Shown: one piece after another, positions 45,722 through 55,674 of the stretch | Layout of the letters: each line of letters starts with the position of its first letter | Position numbering within the stretch: position 1 is the stretch's first letter | From: Bradyrhizobium sp. sBnM-33 | GTDB taxonomy: Bacteria; Pseudomonadota; Alphaproteobacteria; Rhizobiales; Xanthobacteraceae | Direction of reading: 5' to 3' | Assembly (NCBI RefSeq): GCF_032917945.1 | Contig: NZ_CP136624.1 | Span: 2,356,001-2,420,000, forward strand | DNA: 64,000 nt | Notes under the pieces: model-generated | Seen by the model: only the letters and a program-made list of their open reading frames with translations | Databases searched by the model: none | Told to the model about the DNA's origin: nothing | Program-made: the position numbers and the translations under genes

Positions 45722-46797
45722 TGGCGAGATGTCACGGCGGCGCAGAGAATGGGTGATCCCCAATTGATCAAGCCTTCGCTCGTGCTAGGCGGTGCAATGA
45801 CAGAGGGGGAATCGCGGCTGAGCCGTTTCGGGCAGGCTCCGTCAAAGGAAGATACGAACCGCAATGTGACGTAGTAGGTCACTTCAATGGCAGAAGCCCA
45901 CCGTTTGAGCGATGATCTAAGTGATCTTCTGCTGAACTGGCGCGACATCCAACGTTGTAACGCGTGTCCGCAGCTAAACCGCCAAGCGGAACCGATCCGC
46001 TCGCGTAAGCATCCTGGGGCTATGCACAGAAGGCGGGGGCGGTAGCGCAACCGCCAAGAAGGGATGCGCGGCCAATGTGCTCAGTGCGGAGGTCGAGTGA
46101 GCGTTGATAGCTCTCGACGGATCATTTTCGGATTCCGCTACTGAGCGCCTCAGCCCACATTGCATCCATATCAGGAGGCGGCCAGTGTTAGAGATGTTGC
46201 GGATCGCGCAAAAGCGATGTTGGTGGGACTCGTGACCATCACCACGTCGATCTAACGTCGCCTCATTTCCGCCTCAACCGCCGAGAGCCTTCGCAGATAT
46301 TCAGTATTGGCTCCAATCGTGCCGCGATCTCCAAAGTTCAAGTCAGTCATAAAACTTTGCATTTTGGCGAACGGCTGCAGGATTCCGGCTATGCCGTGTC
46401 CCACAACAGAGTAATCCTGTTCCCGCAGCTTGGTATGCTCTCGCTCGACAACTGCTTAAGCTCGTGGGGTTTCTGGTGAGCCACAGTCGGCTTCGCTGGG
46501 TCGTGGATTTCTTCGTCACTATCCTGCTGGTGGTAGTCGCAGCGGCTATCGGAGTGGCGGTGGGCTGCGATGATAGGAAAGTGAGCAACGACACGCCCGC
46601 TGGCGTGCACATCCGTCGTTGATCGGCGTCATCAAACCGCTTGGACTTGCCGAGCAGCAAGGGGCGGCAGCCCGCTCCAGCGGGGATCTAGACGACCAAT
46701 TCCATGAAACCCGCGTGCTGCAGCAGGCTGAATTGATGGAACGGACGGGTTGTTGGCGGATTCCTCGTTTGCGGTCGGCGAAACGAGGAGCTGTATC
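45722..46797. other. 1.1 kb without a recognisable gene
   Basis: Frames on both strands are below 130 codons and lack motifs. A small palindrome GTGAC-GTAGTAG-GTCAC is at about 45866. The right part (46690-46797) is presumably the left end of the IS630 element whose transposase starts at 46798; its terminal repeat was not resolved. Confidence 0.4.
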
Positions 46798-47943
46798 ATG
46801 GCAGGATGGCGGCGAGCGGTCGAATTGGCCATGAGTGATGAAGAGATAGCGACCTTGACGACGCTTTCGCGGTCGAGAATCGAACTGGCGAGCCGGGTGT
46901 CGCGGGCGCAGATGCTGCTGGCGTATCGGGAAAATCCTTCGTTCTGCGCGGTGGGCCAGAGACTTGGGGTCCATCATCAGACGGTGCAGCGCTGTGTCGA
47001 GCGGGCGCTGGCCGATGGCCCGCTGGCGGCCCTTGATGATCGTCCGCGACCGGGCAAGGAACCAACGATCACGCCGGAAGCCAAAGCCTGGTTGGTGTCG
47101 CTGGCCTGCGACAAGGCCAAGGACCACGGCTATCCACATGAGTTGTGGACGACGCGGCTCTTGGCGCGCCATGCGCGCGAACACGGGCCGGCGGCGGGGC
47201 ATGCGTGTTTGGCCAATTTGGTCCAGGGAACGGTGTGCAAGATCCTCGGTCAAGAGGAAATCAAGCCGCACAAGGTGCGTTATTATCTTGAAAATCGCGA
47301 CGCCGAGTTCGAACAGAAGATGGCGGAGGTGCTGTGCGTCTATCGTGAAGTCGAAGTCCTGAAGAAAGCCTCTGCCAAGGGAAAGCGGCGGGGAAAGCCG
47401 GTGACGATCGTCTCCTGCGACGAGAAGCCGGGAATCCAGGCCATCGCAACGACGGCGCCAGATTTGCCGCCCAAGCCTGGTGTCCACGCCAGCTTTGCGC
47501 GCGACCATGAATACAAACGACATGGCACGCTCAGCCTGTTGGCTGGGATTGATCTGCTCACCGGCAAGGTCCACGCCCTTGTCAAAGATCGCCATCGCAG
47601 TCGAGAGTTCATCGAGTTCCTCAGACTTATCGATGCCGCCTATCCGCCGAACACTGCGATCAAATTGATCCTCGACAATCATTCCGCGCACATCTCGCGA
47701 GAAACCAGAGCCTGGCTCGCCACTCGACCAAGCGGGCGCTTCGAGCTCACCTTCACCCCCAAGCACGGCTCGTGGCTCAATCTCATCGAGGGATTCTTCT
47801 CCAAGTTCGCCCGTTCAGTCCTGCGCCATATCCGGGTGACTTCAAAACACGAGCTTAAGGAGCGCATCATGGCTGGCATCGACGATGTCAATCGCCATCC
47901 GGTCATCCACACGTGGTCCTACAAACTCGCCGACGCCGCCTGA
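46798..47943 (+). CDS. IS630-family transposase
   Basis: 381 residues from ATG 46798 (GAGGAG upstream). N-terminal HTH (RLGVHHQTVQRCVERALADG) and DDE domain with TIVSCDEKPGIQAIATT, LILDNHSAHISRETRAWL and FTPKHGSWLNLIEGFFSKF. Frame intact. Its right end abuts the next IS630-type element at 47974. Confidence 0.92.
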   Translation: MAGWRRAVELAMSDEEIATLTTLSRSRIELASRVSRAQMLLAYRENPSFCAVGQRLGVHHQTVQRCVERALADGPLAALDDRPRPGKEPTITPEAKAWLVSLACDKAKDHGYPHELWTTRLLARHAREHGPAAGHACLANLVQGTVCKILGQEEIKPHKVRYYLENRDAEFEQKMAEVLCVYREVEVLKKASAKGKRRGKPVTIVSCDEKPGIQAIATTAPDLPPKPGVHASFARDHEYKRHGTLSLLAGIDLLTGKVHALVKDRHRSREFIEFLRLIDAAYPPNTAIKLILDNHSAHISRETRAWLATRPSGRFELTFTPKHGSWLNLIEGFFSKFARSVLRHIRVTSKHELKERIMAGIDDVNRHPVIHTWSYKLADAA

Positions 47944-47981
47944 TATGATTCGAACCAAGAAAACGCTAATCTAGTGGTTCA

Positions 47982-48263
47982 TCATAGTGATTTTGACGTT
48001 TTGATACCGAGCCATTCGAGGATGGGCAAGTTTTCCGGTGGCAAGAGAATCTCGATGGTTCTGGGGACGCCGGGTTGACGTCGGATGAAGCCGTTCCGTT
48101 CGAGGGTGACGATCATCTGGTGGACAGTCGGCGGGCTGACGCGGAAATGGCGCTGGATGTCGGCTTCGGCGGGCGGCTGTCCGAACATGTACGAATAGGT
48201 ATGGATGAAAGCGAGGTAGTGCCCCTGCTTCTCGGTGAAACGCGCGCCTGATTTTTGACTCAT
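47982..48263 (-). CDS. IS-borne LexA-like winged-helix protein (copy 2)
   Basis: 93 residues, as at 5639-5920: TEKQGHYLAFIHTYSYMFG, EADIQRHFRVSPPTVHQMIV and NGFIRRQPGVPRTIEILL. It covers almost the whole interval from the terminal repeat to the transposase start, so its stop lies just inside the element. The conserved divergent placement suggests it is a standard component of this IS group. Confidence 0.78.
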   Translation of the reverse strand: MSQKSGARFTEKQGHYLAFIHTYSYMFGQPPAEADIQRHFRVSPPTVHQMIVTLERNGFIRRQPGVPRTIEILLPPENLPILEWLGIKTSKSL

Positions 48264-49553
48264 CGTTGGATTCGTCCCGGCCTCCGCCAAGGAGGCAAAG
48301 CATGAATGTACGTTATCGGGTCGAATTGAGCCAAGCCGAGCGCGATGAACTGACGGCGATGCTCGGCGGCGGCAAACACGCCGCCCGCAAGCTCAAGCGG
48401 GCGCAGATTTTGCTGGCGGCCGATCGGGGCCGCCGCGACGAGGAGATTGCCCGGACCGTGAGTGTCAGCCTCTCCACCGTCGGCCGGACCAAGCGCCGCT
48501 TCGTGGAAGGCAATCTGGAGCGGGCCTTGAGCGAGGAGCCGCGTCCGGGCGCGGAACGCAAGCTGACGGGCAAGGAAGAGGCCCTGCTGGTCGCGACCGC
48601 ATGCGCCAAGCCGCCCGCCGGCCGCAAACGCTGGACGCTGACGCTGCTGGCCGACACGATGGTCAAGCTCACCGATCACGACAGCCTGTCGGGCGAGACC
48701 GTGCGTCGCCGGCTGGCCGAGAACGACCTCAAGCCATGGCGCAGGGACATGTGGTGCATTCCCCATGTCGACGGCGAATACGTCGCCCGCATGGAGGACG
48801 TGCTCGATCTCTATTCCGAGGCGCCGGATCCCGAGCGGCCGCTGGTCTGCTTCGACGAGACCCCCGTCCAAGCTCATCGGCGAGGTGCGTCAGCCGATCC
48901 CGGCCAGGCCCGGACAGCGCGAGCGCTACGATTACGAGTACCGCCGCAACGGCACCGTCAATCTCTTCGTCACCTTCGATCCGCATTGCGGCTGGCGCAA
49001 CGTCAAGATAACAGACCGCCGCGCCGCCGTGGACTACGCCCACTGCATGCGTGAACTCGTCGACGTCCATTATCCCGATGCCGCCTGTATCCGTGTCGTG
49101 CAGGACAATCTGCGATCCACACCGCCGGCGCGCTGTATCAAGCATTTGCGCCCGCCGAGGCCGGTCGCATCCTGCGTCGCCTCGAATTCCACTACACCCC
49201 GAAACACGCCAGTTGGCTCAACATGGTCGAGTGCGAGATCAGCGTGCTGCAGCGCCAGTGTCTCGGCCGCCGCATCGACGACCCCAAACGGCTGCGTATT
49301 CCGACGATCGCGACCACCCGCTACGACGGATTGTGACCACCCATTCCGATCGATCGCGACCAGTGTGATGGTGCCGTCAGGTGCATTTTCTGATCTCAGT
49401 GTTTTGGCTCGACGTCAAGCGCGGTGGAGGCCGTCCCGGTAGTCGACAGGAGGGACCCGCGCGCGCTGCGGAGTGCCCCCACGGCTGACGCAGCAGCGCG
49501 CGCGGGAGGTCCCTGTTGACCCACGGGGGCGGCCGGTGGGCTGGCGATGCGCT

Positions 49554-50357
49554 TCATATTTTTGCTCCCGTGGGCGGCTTGCCGTTGGCTGGCGGTGTGG
49601 CCGCGGCCGGCGCCAGCCGTTCCTCGTCGGCTTTGAGCTTGCGCATAGACGGGCCGTCGAGCTCGATCCGATAAGCGTTGTGGACAATACGATCCAGCAC
49701 GGCGTCGCCGACGGTGGGCTCGCCAATAACCTCGTGCCAAGTTGCCACAGGGAGTTGGCTGGTGATGAGGATGGAGCCGCGGCCATGACGGTCCTCGACG
49801 ATCTCCATGAGATCGCGCCGCTGACTGGCTGAGAGGCGGTCGGGTCCCCAATCGTCCAATACAAGCAAATCGACCTTGACCAGCATCCGGAACAGTCGCG
49901 GGAAGCGGCCGTCGCCATGAGCGAGATCGAGATCAGCGAACAGACGCGGCACGCGCGTGTAGTGGACCGTGTAGCCGTCGCGGCAAGCCTTTTGCGCGAG
50001 CGCGCAGGCTAACCACGACTTGCCGATTCCGCACGGGCCGGTGACCAGCAGGCCGCGGTGCTCGGCGATCCAGCGGCAGGTGGCCAACTGTTGGAACAGC
50101 GCCTTGTCGAGCCGGCGTGGCGTGCGGTAGTCGACGTCCTCGACCGCGGCTTGGCTGTGCCGCAGCCGGGCGGCGCGCAGTCGGGCCTGGAAGCGACGGG
50201 TGCTGCGATAGGCGACCTCGCGGTCGAGCAGCAGAGCCAGCCATTCGGCGTGCGCGAGATTGCGAGCCTCCTCTTGCACCTCGAGCTCGGTGAAGGCTTG
50301 CGCCATGCCGTCGAGCTTGAGCGCTCTGAGCTGGTCTAGAGTGGGATGTGAGAGCAT
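49554..50357 (-). CDS. istB: IS21 helper ATPase IstB (copy 2)
   Basis: 267 residues identical by reading to the copy at 14304-15107 (GPCGIGKSWLACAL, LLVLDDWGPD). Intact. Located downstream of istA by 14 bases. Confidence 0.95.
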   Translation of the reverse strand: MLSHPTLDQLRALKLDGMAQAFTELEVQEEARNLAHAEWLALLLDREVAYRSTRRFQARLRAARLRHSQAAVEDVDYRTPRRLDKALFQQLATCRWIAEHRGLLVTGPCGIGKSWLACALAQKACRDGYTVHYTRVPRLFADLDLAHGDGRFPRLFRMLVKVDLLVLDDWGPDRLSASQRRDLMEIVEDRHGRGSILITSQLPVATWHEVIGEPTVGDAVLDRIVHNAYRIELDGPSMRKLKADEERLAPAAATPPANGKPPTGAKI

Positions 50358-50371
50358 CAGTCGTCATCTCC

Positions 50372-51904
50372 TCAATGGAAGTAGGTCGGGCCACGGATGT
50401 TGTCGTGCGCTATCGCTGGCCCGTCCGTGGGCGTTGCGGGCTGCTGGCGATCGAGATTGTTCTTGAGGATCGAGTTGACCGAACTGTAGGAGCGCGCGCC
50501 GATCTCGAGCGCGCGGCCGCACGCAGCCTCGAGCCTCTCGCGGCCATATGTCTTGGCAAGCCGCAGGATGCCGACACAGGCGCGGAAGCCTTGCTCGGGA
50601 TGCGTGCGCTCCCGCAGGATAGTCGCGATCAGTGCCGACGTGCGGCGGCCGATCTCGGCGGCGCTTCGCCGGAGGCGCTCTGGCGTCCAGTCGGCATAGC
50701 GCCGGTGGCTCGACGGCATGTGCTCGCGCACCGTCGTATGCTTGCGGTCGGAGGAAGAGCGCACATGGGCGGCAACGCGTTTGCCGCAGTGGAAGACTTC
50801 AATCGTGCGCGCCGTGATGCGCGCCCAAACCTTCTCGCGCAGCAATTGGTGCGGCACCGAGTAGTAGTGCTTCTCGATCTCGACGTGGTAGTCGAGCGCG
50901 ACCCTGCATTCCTTCCATTCGGCAAAGACGTAGGGCTCGGCCGGCAGCGGTTTGAGCGCCGCGCGCTCGATCTCGTCGAACAACGCGCGGCGGCTCGCAC
51001 CGAGATGGCGCGATACGCGGTTGTTGAGTTGTGCGACAAGCTCGGCGATGGCCACGTTCAATGCGCAGAGCGAGAAGAACTGCCGGTTGCGCAGCTTCGC
51101 GACGATAAATCGAGTCGCAATTTGGACCGCAACTTCTACCTTAGCTTTGTCGCGGGCGCGATACGGCCGCGCCGGAACAATGGCGGTGTTGTAGTGAGCC
51201 GCCATCTCGGCATAGGTGCGGTTGACCGTCGGCTCATAGAAGCAAGCCTTGGTGACGCCCGAGCGCAGATTGTCGGACACCACCACTGCCGGAACCCCGC
51301 CGATGAACGCAAAGGCGCGCGTGTGCGAGCCGATCCAGTCGGACAGGCCCTGCGTCCAGGTGGCCTCCGCATATGTGTAGTTCGTCGCGCCGAGCGAGGC
51401 GACGAACAGCTGGGCTGTCAGTACCTCGCCGGTCGAACCATCCATCACCTCAAGCGTCGTGCCGGCGTAATCAACGAACATGCGCTCGCCAGCGACGTGG
51501 CTCTGTCGCATAGTCGGCGACAGCCGCGCCGCCCAGGCGCCATAGAGCTCACAGTAGCGGCTGTACCCGTAACCATCCGGGTAGGCCGCGCGATGCTCCT
51601 CCCACAATAGCTGCAGCGTCACCCCTGGCCGGCGAAGCTCACGGTGGACCGCCGCCCAGTCTGGCTGCGGTCGACGCTTTGCGCCGACCGTTGGAGGTCG
51701 GTAGAGTCGGGCCTCCAGCGCCTCGTCCGTCAGGCCTTCCGGTACCGGCCAGGTGAGGCCGGCGCGGCGTGCCCGCTGGATGCACTCCCCGGCGGCCGTT
51801 GCACTCATCCCCAGGCTGGCAGCGATCTTGCGTTTGGACATGCCGGCGGCGGACAGCCGCAGCACGTCGCGAATTTTGCGCATAGGTAATCTCGGTCCTG
51901 GCAT
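50372..51904 (-). CDS. istA: IS21 transposase IstA (copy 2)
   Basis: 510 residues, apparently the same protein as at 12757-14289, with the DDE integrase core (MFVDYAGTTLEVMD, VSDNLRSGVTKA). Intact frame, GAGGAG upstream of the start. Confidence 0.95.
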   Translation of the reverse strand: MPGPRLPMRKIRDVLRLSAAGMSKRKIAASLGMSATAAGECIQRARRAGLTWPVPEGLTDEALEARLYRPPTVGAKRRPQPDWAAVHRELRRPGVTLQLLWEEHRAAYPDGYGYSRYCELYGAWAARLSPTMRQSHVAGERMFVDYAGTTLEVMDGSTGEVLTAQLFVASLGATNYTYAEATWTQGLSDWIGSHTRAFAFIGGVPAVVVSDNLRSGVTKACFYEPTVNRTYAEMAAHYNTAIVPARPYRARDKAKVEVAVQIATRFIVAKLRNRQFFSLCALNVAIAELVAQLNNRVSRHLGASRRALFDEIERAALKPLPAEPYVFAEWKECRVALDYHVEIEKHYYSVPHQLLREKVWARITARTIEVFHCGKRVAAHVRSSSDRKHTTVREHMPSSHRRYADWTPERLRRSAAEIGRRTSALIATILRERTHPEQGFRACVGILRLAKTYGRERLEAACGRALEIGARSYSSVNSILKNNLDRQQPATPTDGPAIAHDNIRGPTYFH

Positions 51905-52264
51905 TTGCCCCCGCTCCTCGTGGAAAGGAGCGAAACCATGCCGATTCGCAGATCACCCAACGGCGCCCGTCACACCCGTCCACAGGCTGGTCGCGATCGC
52001 CCGGAATGGGTGGTCGCGATCAATCGGAACGCCTGGTCGCAATCAATCGGTACAGCCGGTCGTGATCAATCGGAACGCCCGGTCGCGATCGCTCGGTACG
52101 CGCAAACGGCTCCGAAAAGAGATCGCAGCATGGCAACGGCAGCGAAACAAAGCACGAGACCGCATCAAATGGATGTTCACAACCGACAAAGCCCGCGCCA
52201 AACTCGGCCGCGCATATCCAACCACCGCCAAAGAGTCAAAATCACTGTGATGAACCACTAGGCC

Positions 52265-52395
52265 GTGTCCCGGATTCATCTTCTGCGAGATTTGCGTGAG
52301 CGTCGATTTGCCGGCGCCCCATTGACAGCGATGAAGTTTGTGATGCCGGCTTTGAGCCCGGCCGACAAGTCGGAGAGCACCGGCACAACTCAAAA
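52265..52395 (-). pseudogene. tiny ABC-ATPase-like fragment
   Basis: The minus strand gives LSDLSAGLKAGITNFIAVNG, and after a one-base shift GAGKSTLTQISQKMNPGHG, resembling the start of an ABC ATPase through Walker A. Only about 40 codons exist between the IS630 end and degraded sequence. 52396-52555 shows nothing. Confidence 0.35.
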
Positions 52396-52555
52396 CCCCC
52401 TCATTCTGAGTAAGCCGGTCCCGCGTGCCCTGCTCGAAGGGACATGAAGCCCGCGCCGCGCAGGGCGCCGGCCTCTGCGTGGCGATGAGCGTTCTGTAAG
52501 CGCCGAACGCTGGCCAGTCTCCCAGGGCGTACGGACGGGACGGCTTACGAAAGGC

Positions 52556-53784
52556 TCACGGGTTCGCCCCATCCGTTGACCTGTTCTTGACCGGTTTAAT
52601 ATTCTTCGCGGTCACTTGCGCTGGCGTCGCACCGACGAGCTGTTCGTACAGGAGAGGATCGGTCGCGCCCTCGGTGTTGATCAGAAAGACCCGTGCATTG
52701 GGTCCAAGACCAATCCTGCCACGCAAGGTCGGGTCAGAAGCAGCCTTCAGTAAGGCTGCGAGGCCAACACCACCACTTTCGCCTGCAACGACAGCGGGAT
52801 CGCCATCCTTCGGATTTGCCAGAAGCTTCATCACGCTGATTGCGTCCTCGTCGTCGACAGTCATAAAGGCGTCCGCGGCGCGTGAAAGGATGCGCCAAGC
52901 GACGAGCGAAGGCTCGTAGCATTCGAGCATCGCCATCACGGTCGATTGCCCATGATCTACCTTGACAGGATGCCCGGCCCGCGCGCTTTCGAAGAGGCAT
53001 GCTGCCCGCGAGGGATCGACCACGGTGAAGAACGGGCGGTCGTCGCCCAACAGAACTGATAGATGTCCAGCAACGGCTGCGGCGATCCCACCGACGCCTG
53101 CCTGGATGAAGACGTGCGTCGCGGCTCCGACAACTGGCGTAGTGCTTCGCTCAGAAGTGCGGTATATCCCTGCATTGCGAAGCGCGGGATGCGCTCGTAG
53201 CCAGGCGTGTCAGACACCGTGATCCAACCTTCTTGAGCCGCAACTTGGGATGCCTGGACGACGGAATCGTCATAGTTGCCGTCGACGCGGACCATCTGCG
53301 CGCCAAAGCGGGCGATGGCGGCGATGCGCTCGTTGCTTACGCCTGAATGAACGAAGATGGCGCATTTTGCACCAACGAGCTGGGCACCTTGAGCAACTGA
53401 TCTGCCATGGTTGCCATCCGTGGCGCAAGAGACCGTCATACCTCTTGCCACGGTCTCCACTTCAGGTATGTGCAGCTCGGACACGTCAACATCGCGACCG
53501 AGCTGCCGAGTTGCTTCCTCGAGCACCAGACGGATCACAGCATAGGAACCGCCCAAGGCTTTGAAACTACCAAGGTCGAGACGATGGCCTTCGTCCTTTA
53601 GATGGATCGAACCCACTCCAATCTCGCGGGCAAGGCCCGGCAAAGAAATGAGAGGGGTTTCCTTGTGGCCATCGCGATGCTTGAGAGACCGCTCGACCTC
53701 GCGAGCAACTTCCACGCCCAGCGTGTCGGCGTCCGAGGCATCGTGGGGAGCGCGGTGGTCGGTGTGCTGGTTGAGGAGAAACAT
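52556..53784 (-). pseudogene. diaminopropionate ammonia-lyase-like PLP enzyme, one frameshift
   Basis: From ATG 53784: KETPLISLPGLAREIGVGSI, DLGSFKALGGSYAVIRLV (PLP Lys in SFKALGG), SCATDGNHGRSVAQGAQLVG and FVHSGVSNERIAAIARFGA, then a frameshift near 53115; the second frame has THVFIQAGVGGIAAAVAGH, FFTVVDPSRAACLFESA, VAGESGGVGLAALL and NTEGATDPLLYEQLVG. Together they give a fold-type II enzyme of about 410 residues of the DpaL/YgeX type, which cleaves 2,3-diaminopropionate to pyruvate and ammonia. Only one base appears wrong, so the loss may be recent. Confidence 0.82.
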
Positions 53785-53884
53785 GCTTCGTCTCTCTTGC
53801 CTCGTCGGTAGCGCTCTGCATGGAATCTTTCATTCACGATGATAAAAAGTGCTGCATTCCGACATCGTTTTATGCAAAATTCGC

Positions 53885-54121
53885 TCATACCCGAGGGTGG
53901 GCCCCTTGATTAGCTTGGATCGCTCGACCCGAAAGTCGCAAATGATACGGCGCGCTCAGCAGCAATAGAAAAAGTGCCCTATTGGCTTCATAGCTGGCAG
54001 CGGATCGGTTGCTTCCTGAACCCGTCATGACCAGCGCGCCTTCGATCGTGTAGAGCGACCACAACCACCTTCGCCCGTGCCGCTTCAAGAAAACATTGAA
54101 GGTTGGAATTCGATCAGACAT
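53885..54121 (-). CDS. 78-residue hypothetical protein
   Basis: MSDRIPTFNVFLKRHGRRWL then WSLYTIEGALVMTGSGSNRS and AASYEANRALFLLLLSAPY. The alternation GRRWLWSLYTIEG...SAASYEANRALF looks like a small beta-then-helix protein such as those common in rhizobial islands. Start at 54121 preferred over 54127. Function unknown. Confidence 0.5.
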   Translation of the reverse strand: MSDRIPTFNVFLKRHGRRWLWSLYTIEGALVMTGSGSNRSAASYEANRALFLLLLSAPYHLRLSGRAIQANQGAHPRV

Positions 54122-54206
54122 GATCAAGTCAGGGCGTCAATTCAAGACGATTGTGCGTTTTTGGTCTTCAGAACTCTAGAGCGACTTTCAAGCGAGCTTT
54201 CTCTAG

Positions 54207-55674
54207 GAGCCTGTCCAAGTAATCGGATTTTTCTCGACGAAGAACAAGCGTCGTGATTCAAACGGTGGATGAGCAAGACATTTCGTCCTTGGGACGTTGA
54301 TCAGGTTTGGCTGCTGCCGCCATCGATCCAGGATTTGGTGCCTTCCGGGCACACGGCCCACTTTGTGCGCGACACGGTTCGCACCGGCTTGGACCTGTCG
54401 CGGATCATGGATGTCTACGACGAGGAGCGCGGCTTTCCGCCCTATCATCCTGGCATGATGGTAGCGCTGCTGCTTTATGCGTACAGCCAGGGGATCTACT
54501 CGTCGCGCAAGATCGCACGGGGCTGCGAGGAGCGGCTGGATTTTGCGGCTGTAACGGGGATGCAGCGTCCGGACTTCCGCACGATCAGCGAGTTCCGCAA
54601 GCGGCATTTGGCTGCGCTCTCCGGATTGTTCCGGCAGGTTCTTGCGCTGTGTCGCGCGGCGGGGCTCGTGAAGCTTGGCCACGTGGCGCTCGACGGCACC
54701 AAGATCAAGGCCAATGCCGGGATCAACAAGGCGATGAGCTATGGCCGGATGAAAGAGGCCGAGCCGAGGCTTGCGGCGGAGGTCGAGGGCTGGCTGGCCC
54801 AGGCCGCCCAAGCCGACAAGGCTGAGGATCGTCAGCTCGGAGCCTCGAAGCGTGGCGACGAAATGCCCGAGTGGATGGCCAACAAAGAGAAGCGGCTGGA
54901 GAAGATCCGGACCGCCAAGGCTGCGCTGGAAGCTGAAGCCAAAGCCAAAGCGGCCTCGAAGCCGGGCGACGACCGCTCCGGCGACGGCGGCAAGGGCCGG
55001 CCGGGATGCAAGTCCAAGCCCGTCACGGCAGAGCCGAGCGACAAGGCGCAGCGCAACTTCACCGATCCCGACAGCCGCGTGATGCCGACCAAAAACGGCT
55101 TCATCCAGGGCTACAACGCACAGGCCGCCGTCGATGGCGCCCATCAGATCATCGTGGCGCACACGCTGACCAACTCGCCAAGCGATCAGGCGCAGCTTGC
55201 GCCATTGCTCGATGCCATCAAAGCCAATCTCGGGAAGAACCCGGATGAAGCGTCGGCCGATGCAGGCTATTGCTCGCAAGCCAATCTTCGCACGCTCATT
55301 CGACGCCGGATCGAGGGCTACGTCGCCACCGGACGGCAAAAGCACGGCACCAAGGCGGCCACGACAAAAAGAAAGCTCAAATCCGGCACGCTCGTCGCCA
55401 GAATGAGCACAAAGCTCAAGCGCGCAGGCTATCGAAGCCGATATCGATTGCGAAAACAGATCGTCGAGCCCGTCTTCGGTCAGATCAAGCAGGCAAGAGG
55501 CTTCCGCCAGTTCCTCCTGCGCAGCATCGACAAGGTCAAAGCCGAATGGGCCATGATCTGCATCGCCCACAACCTCGCGAAACTCGCCGCCGCACGCTGA
55601 GGAGAACCTGTCTCCCCAAAAAAAGCTTCAGAACCCGCTTCGCTTAATCCTAAGTCCATTATAGGGACAGGCTC
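54207..55674 (+). mobile_element. IS1182-family insertion sequence
   Basis: 1,468 bp with ends GAGCCTGTCC and GGACAGGCTC, flanked by CTAG (54203-54206, 55675-55678). It carries one intact transposase. The right end lies at the 3' end of the marR gene. Confidence 0.9.
54269..55600 (+). CDS. IS1182-family transposase
   Basis: 443 residues: DUF772 domain (GFPPYHPGMMVALLLYAYSQ, RPDFRTISEFRKRHLAAL) and DDE domain (HVALDGTKIKANAGINKAMS, EASADAGYCSQANLRTL, VEPVFGQIKQARGFRQF) with a Lys/Ala-rich helical insert between. Intact. The long opposite frame 54203-55570 is its shadow. Confidence 0.93.
   Translation: MSKTFRPWDVDQVWLLPPSIQDLVPSGHTAHFVRDTVRTGLDLSRIMDVYDEERGFPPYHPGMMVALLLYAYSQGIYSSRKIARGCEERLDFAAVTGMQRPDFRTISEFRKRHLAALSGLFRQVLALCRAAGLVKLGHVALDGTKIKANAGINKAMSYGRMKEAEPRLAAEVEGWLAQAAQADKAEDRQLGASKRGDEMPEWMANKEKRLEKIRTAKAALEAEAKAKAASKPGDDRSGDGGKGRPGCKSKPVTAEPSDKAQRNFTDPDSRVMPTKNGFIQGYNAQAAVDGAHQIIVAHTLTNSPSDQAQLAPLLDAIKANLGKNPDEASADAGYCSQANLRTLIRRRIEGYVATGRQKHGTKAATTKRKLKSGTLVARMSTKLKRAGYRSRYRLRKQIVEPVFGQIKQARGFRQFLLRSIDKVKAEWAMICIAHNLAKLAAAR

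Larger units (their letters stand above)
49293..52104 (-). mobile_element. IS21-family insertion sequence, copy 2 (2,812 bp, inverted)
   Basis: Same length and ends as the copy at 12557-15368, opposite orientation. AACGGC is repeated at both edges (49287-49292 and 52105-52110). The two copies look almost identical; one visible difference is in istA near 51012. Recent transposition is implied, and the inverted pair could flip the 34 kb between them. Confidence 0.95.
48302..52250 (+). pseudogene. IS630 transposase broken by frameshifts and IS21
   Basis: MNVRYRVELSQAERDELTAM to LVCFDETPVQ in one frame; a shift near 48870 to LIGEVRQPIPARPGQRERY and NLFVTFDPHCGWRNVKITD; another near 49113 to LEFHYTPKHASWLNMVECE and LGRRIDDPKR. 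IS21 (49293-52104) then interrupts, and LRKEIAAWQRQRNKARDRI to KESKSL follows from 52108 to the stop at 52250. All DDE blocks are recognisable, but the gene is dead. Confidence 0.88.
47974..52258. mobile_element. IS630-family element with LexA-like gene, interrupted by IS21
   Basis: Ends GTGGTTCATCATAGTGATTT and AAATCACTGTGATGAACCAC are inverted repeats flanked by TA (47972-47973, 52259-52260). Removing the 2,812-bp IS21 and its duplication leaves about 1.47 kb. It carries a divergent LexA-like gene and a transposase. The order of events is IS630 insertion first, then IS21 into its transposase. Confidence 0.92.

Noticed and set aside
54203..55570. 455-codon frame on the minus strand
   Set aside because: Exact shadow of the IS1182 transposase on the plus strand; composition is Gly/Arg/Leu-rich and has no domain.
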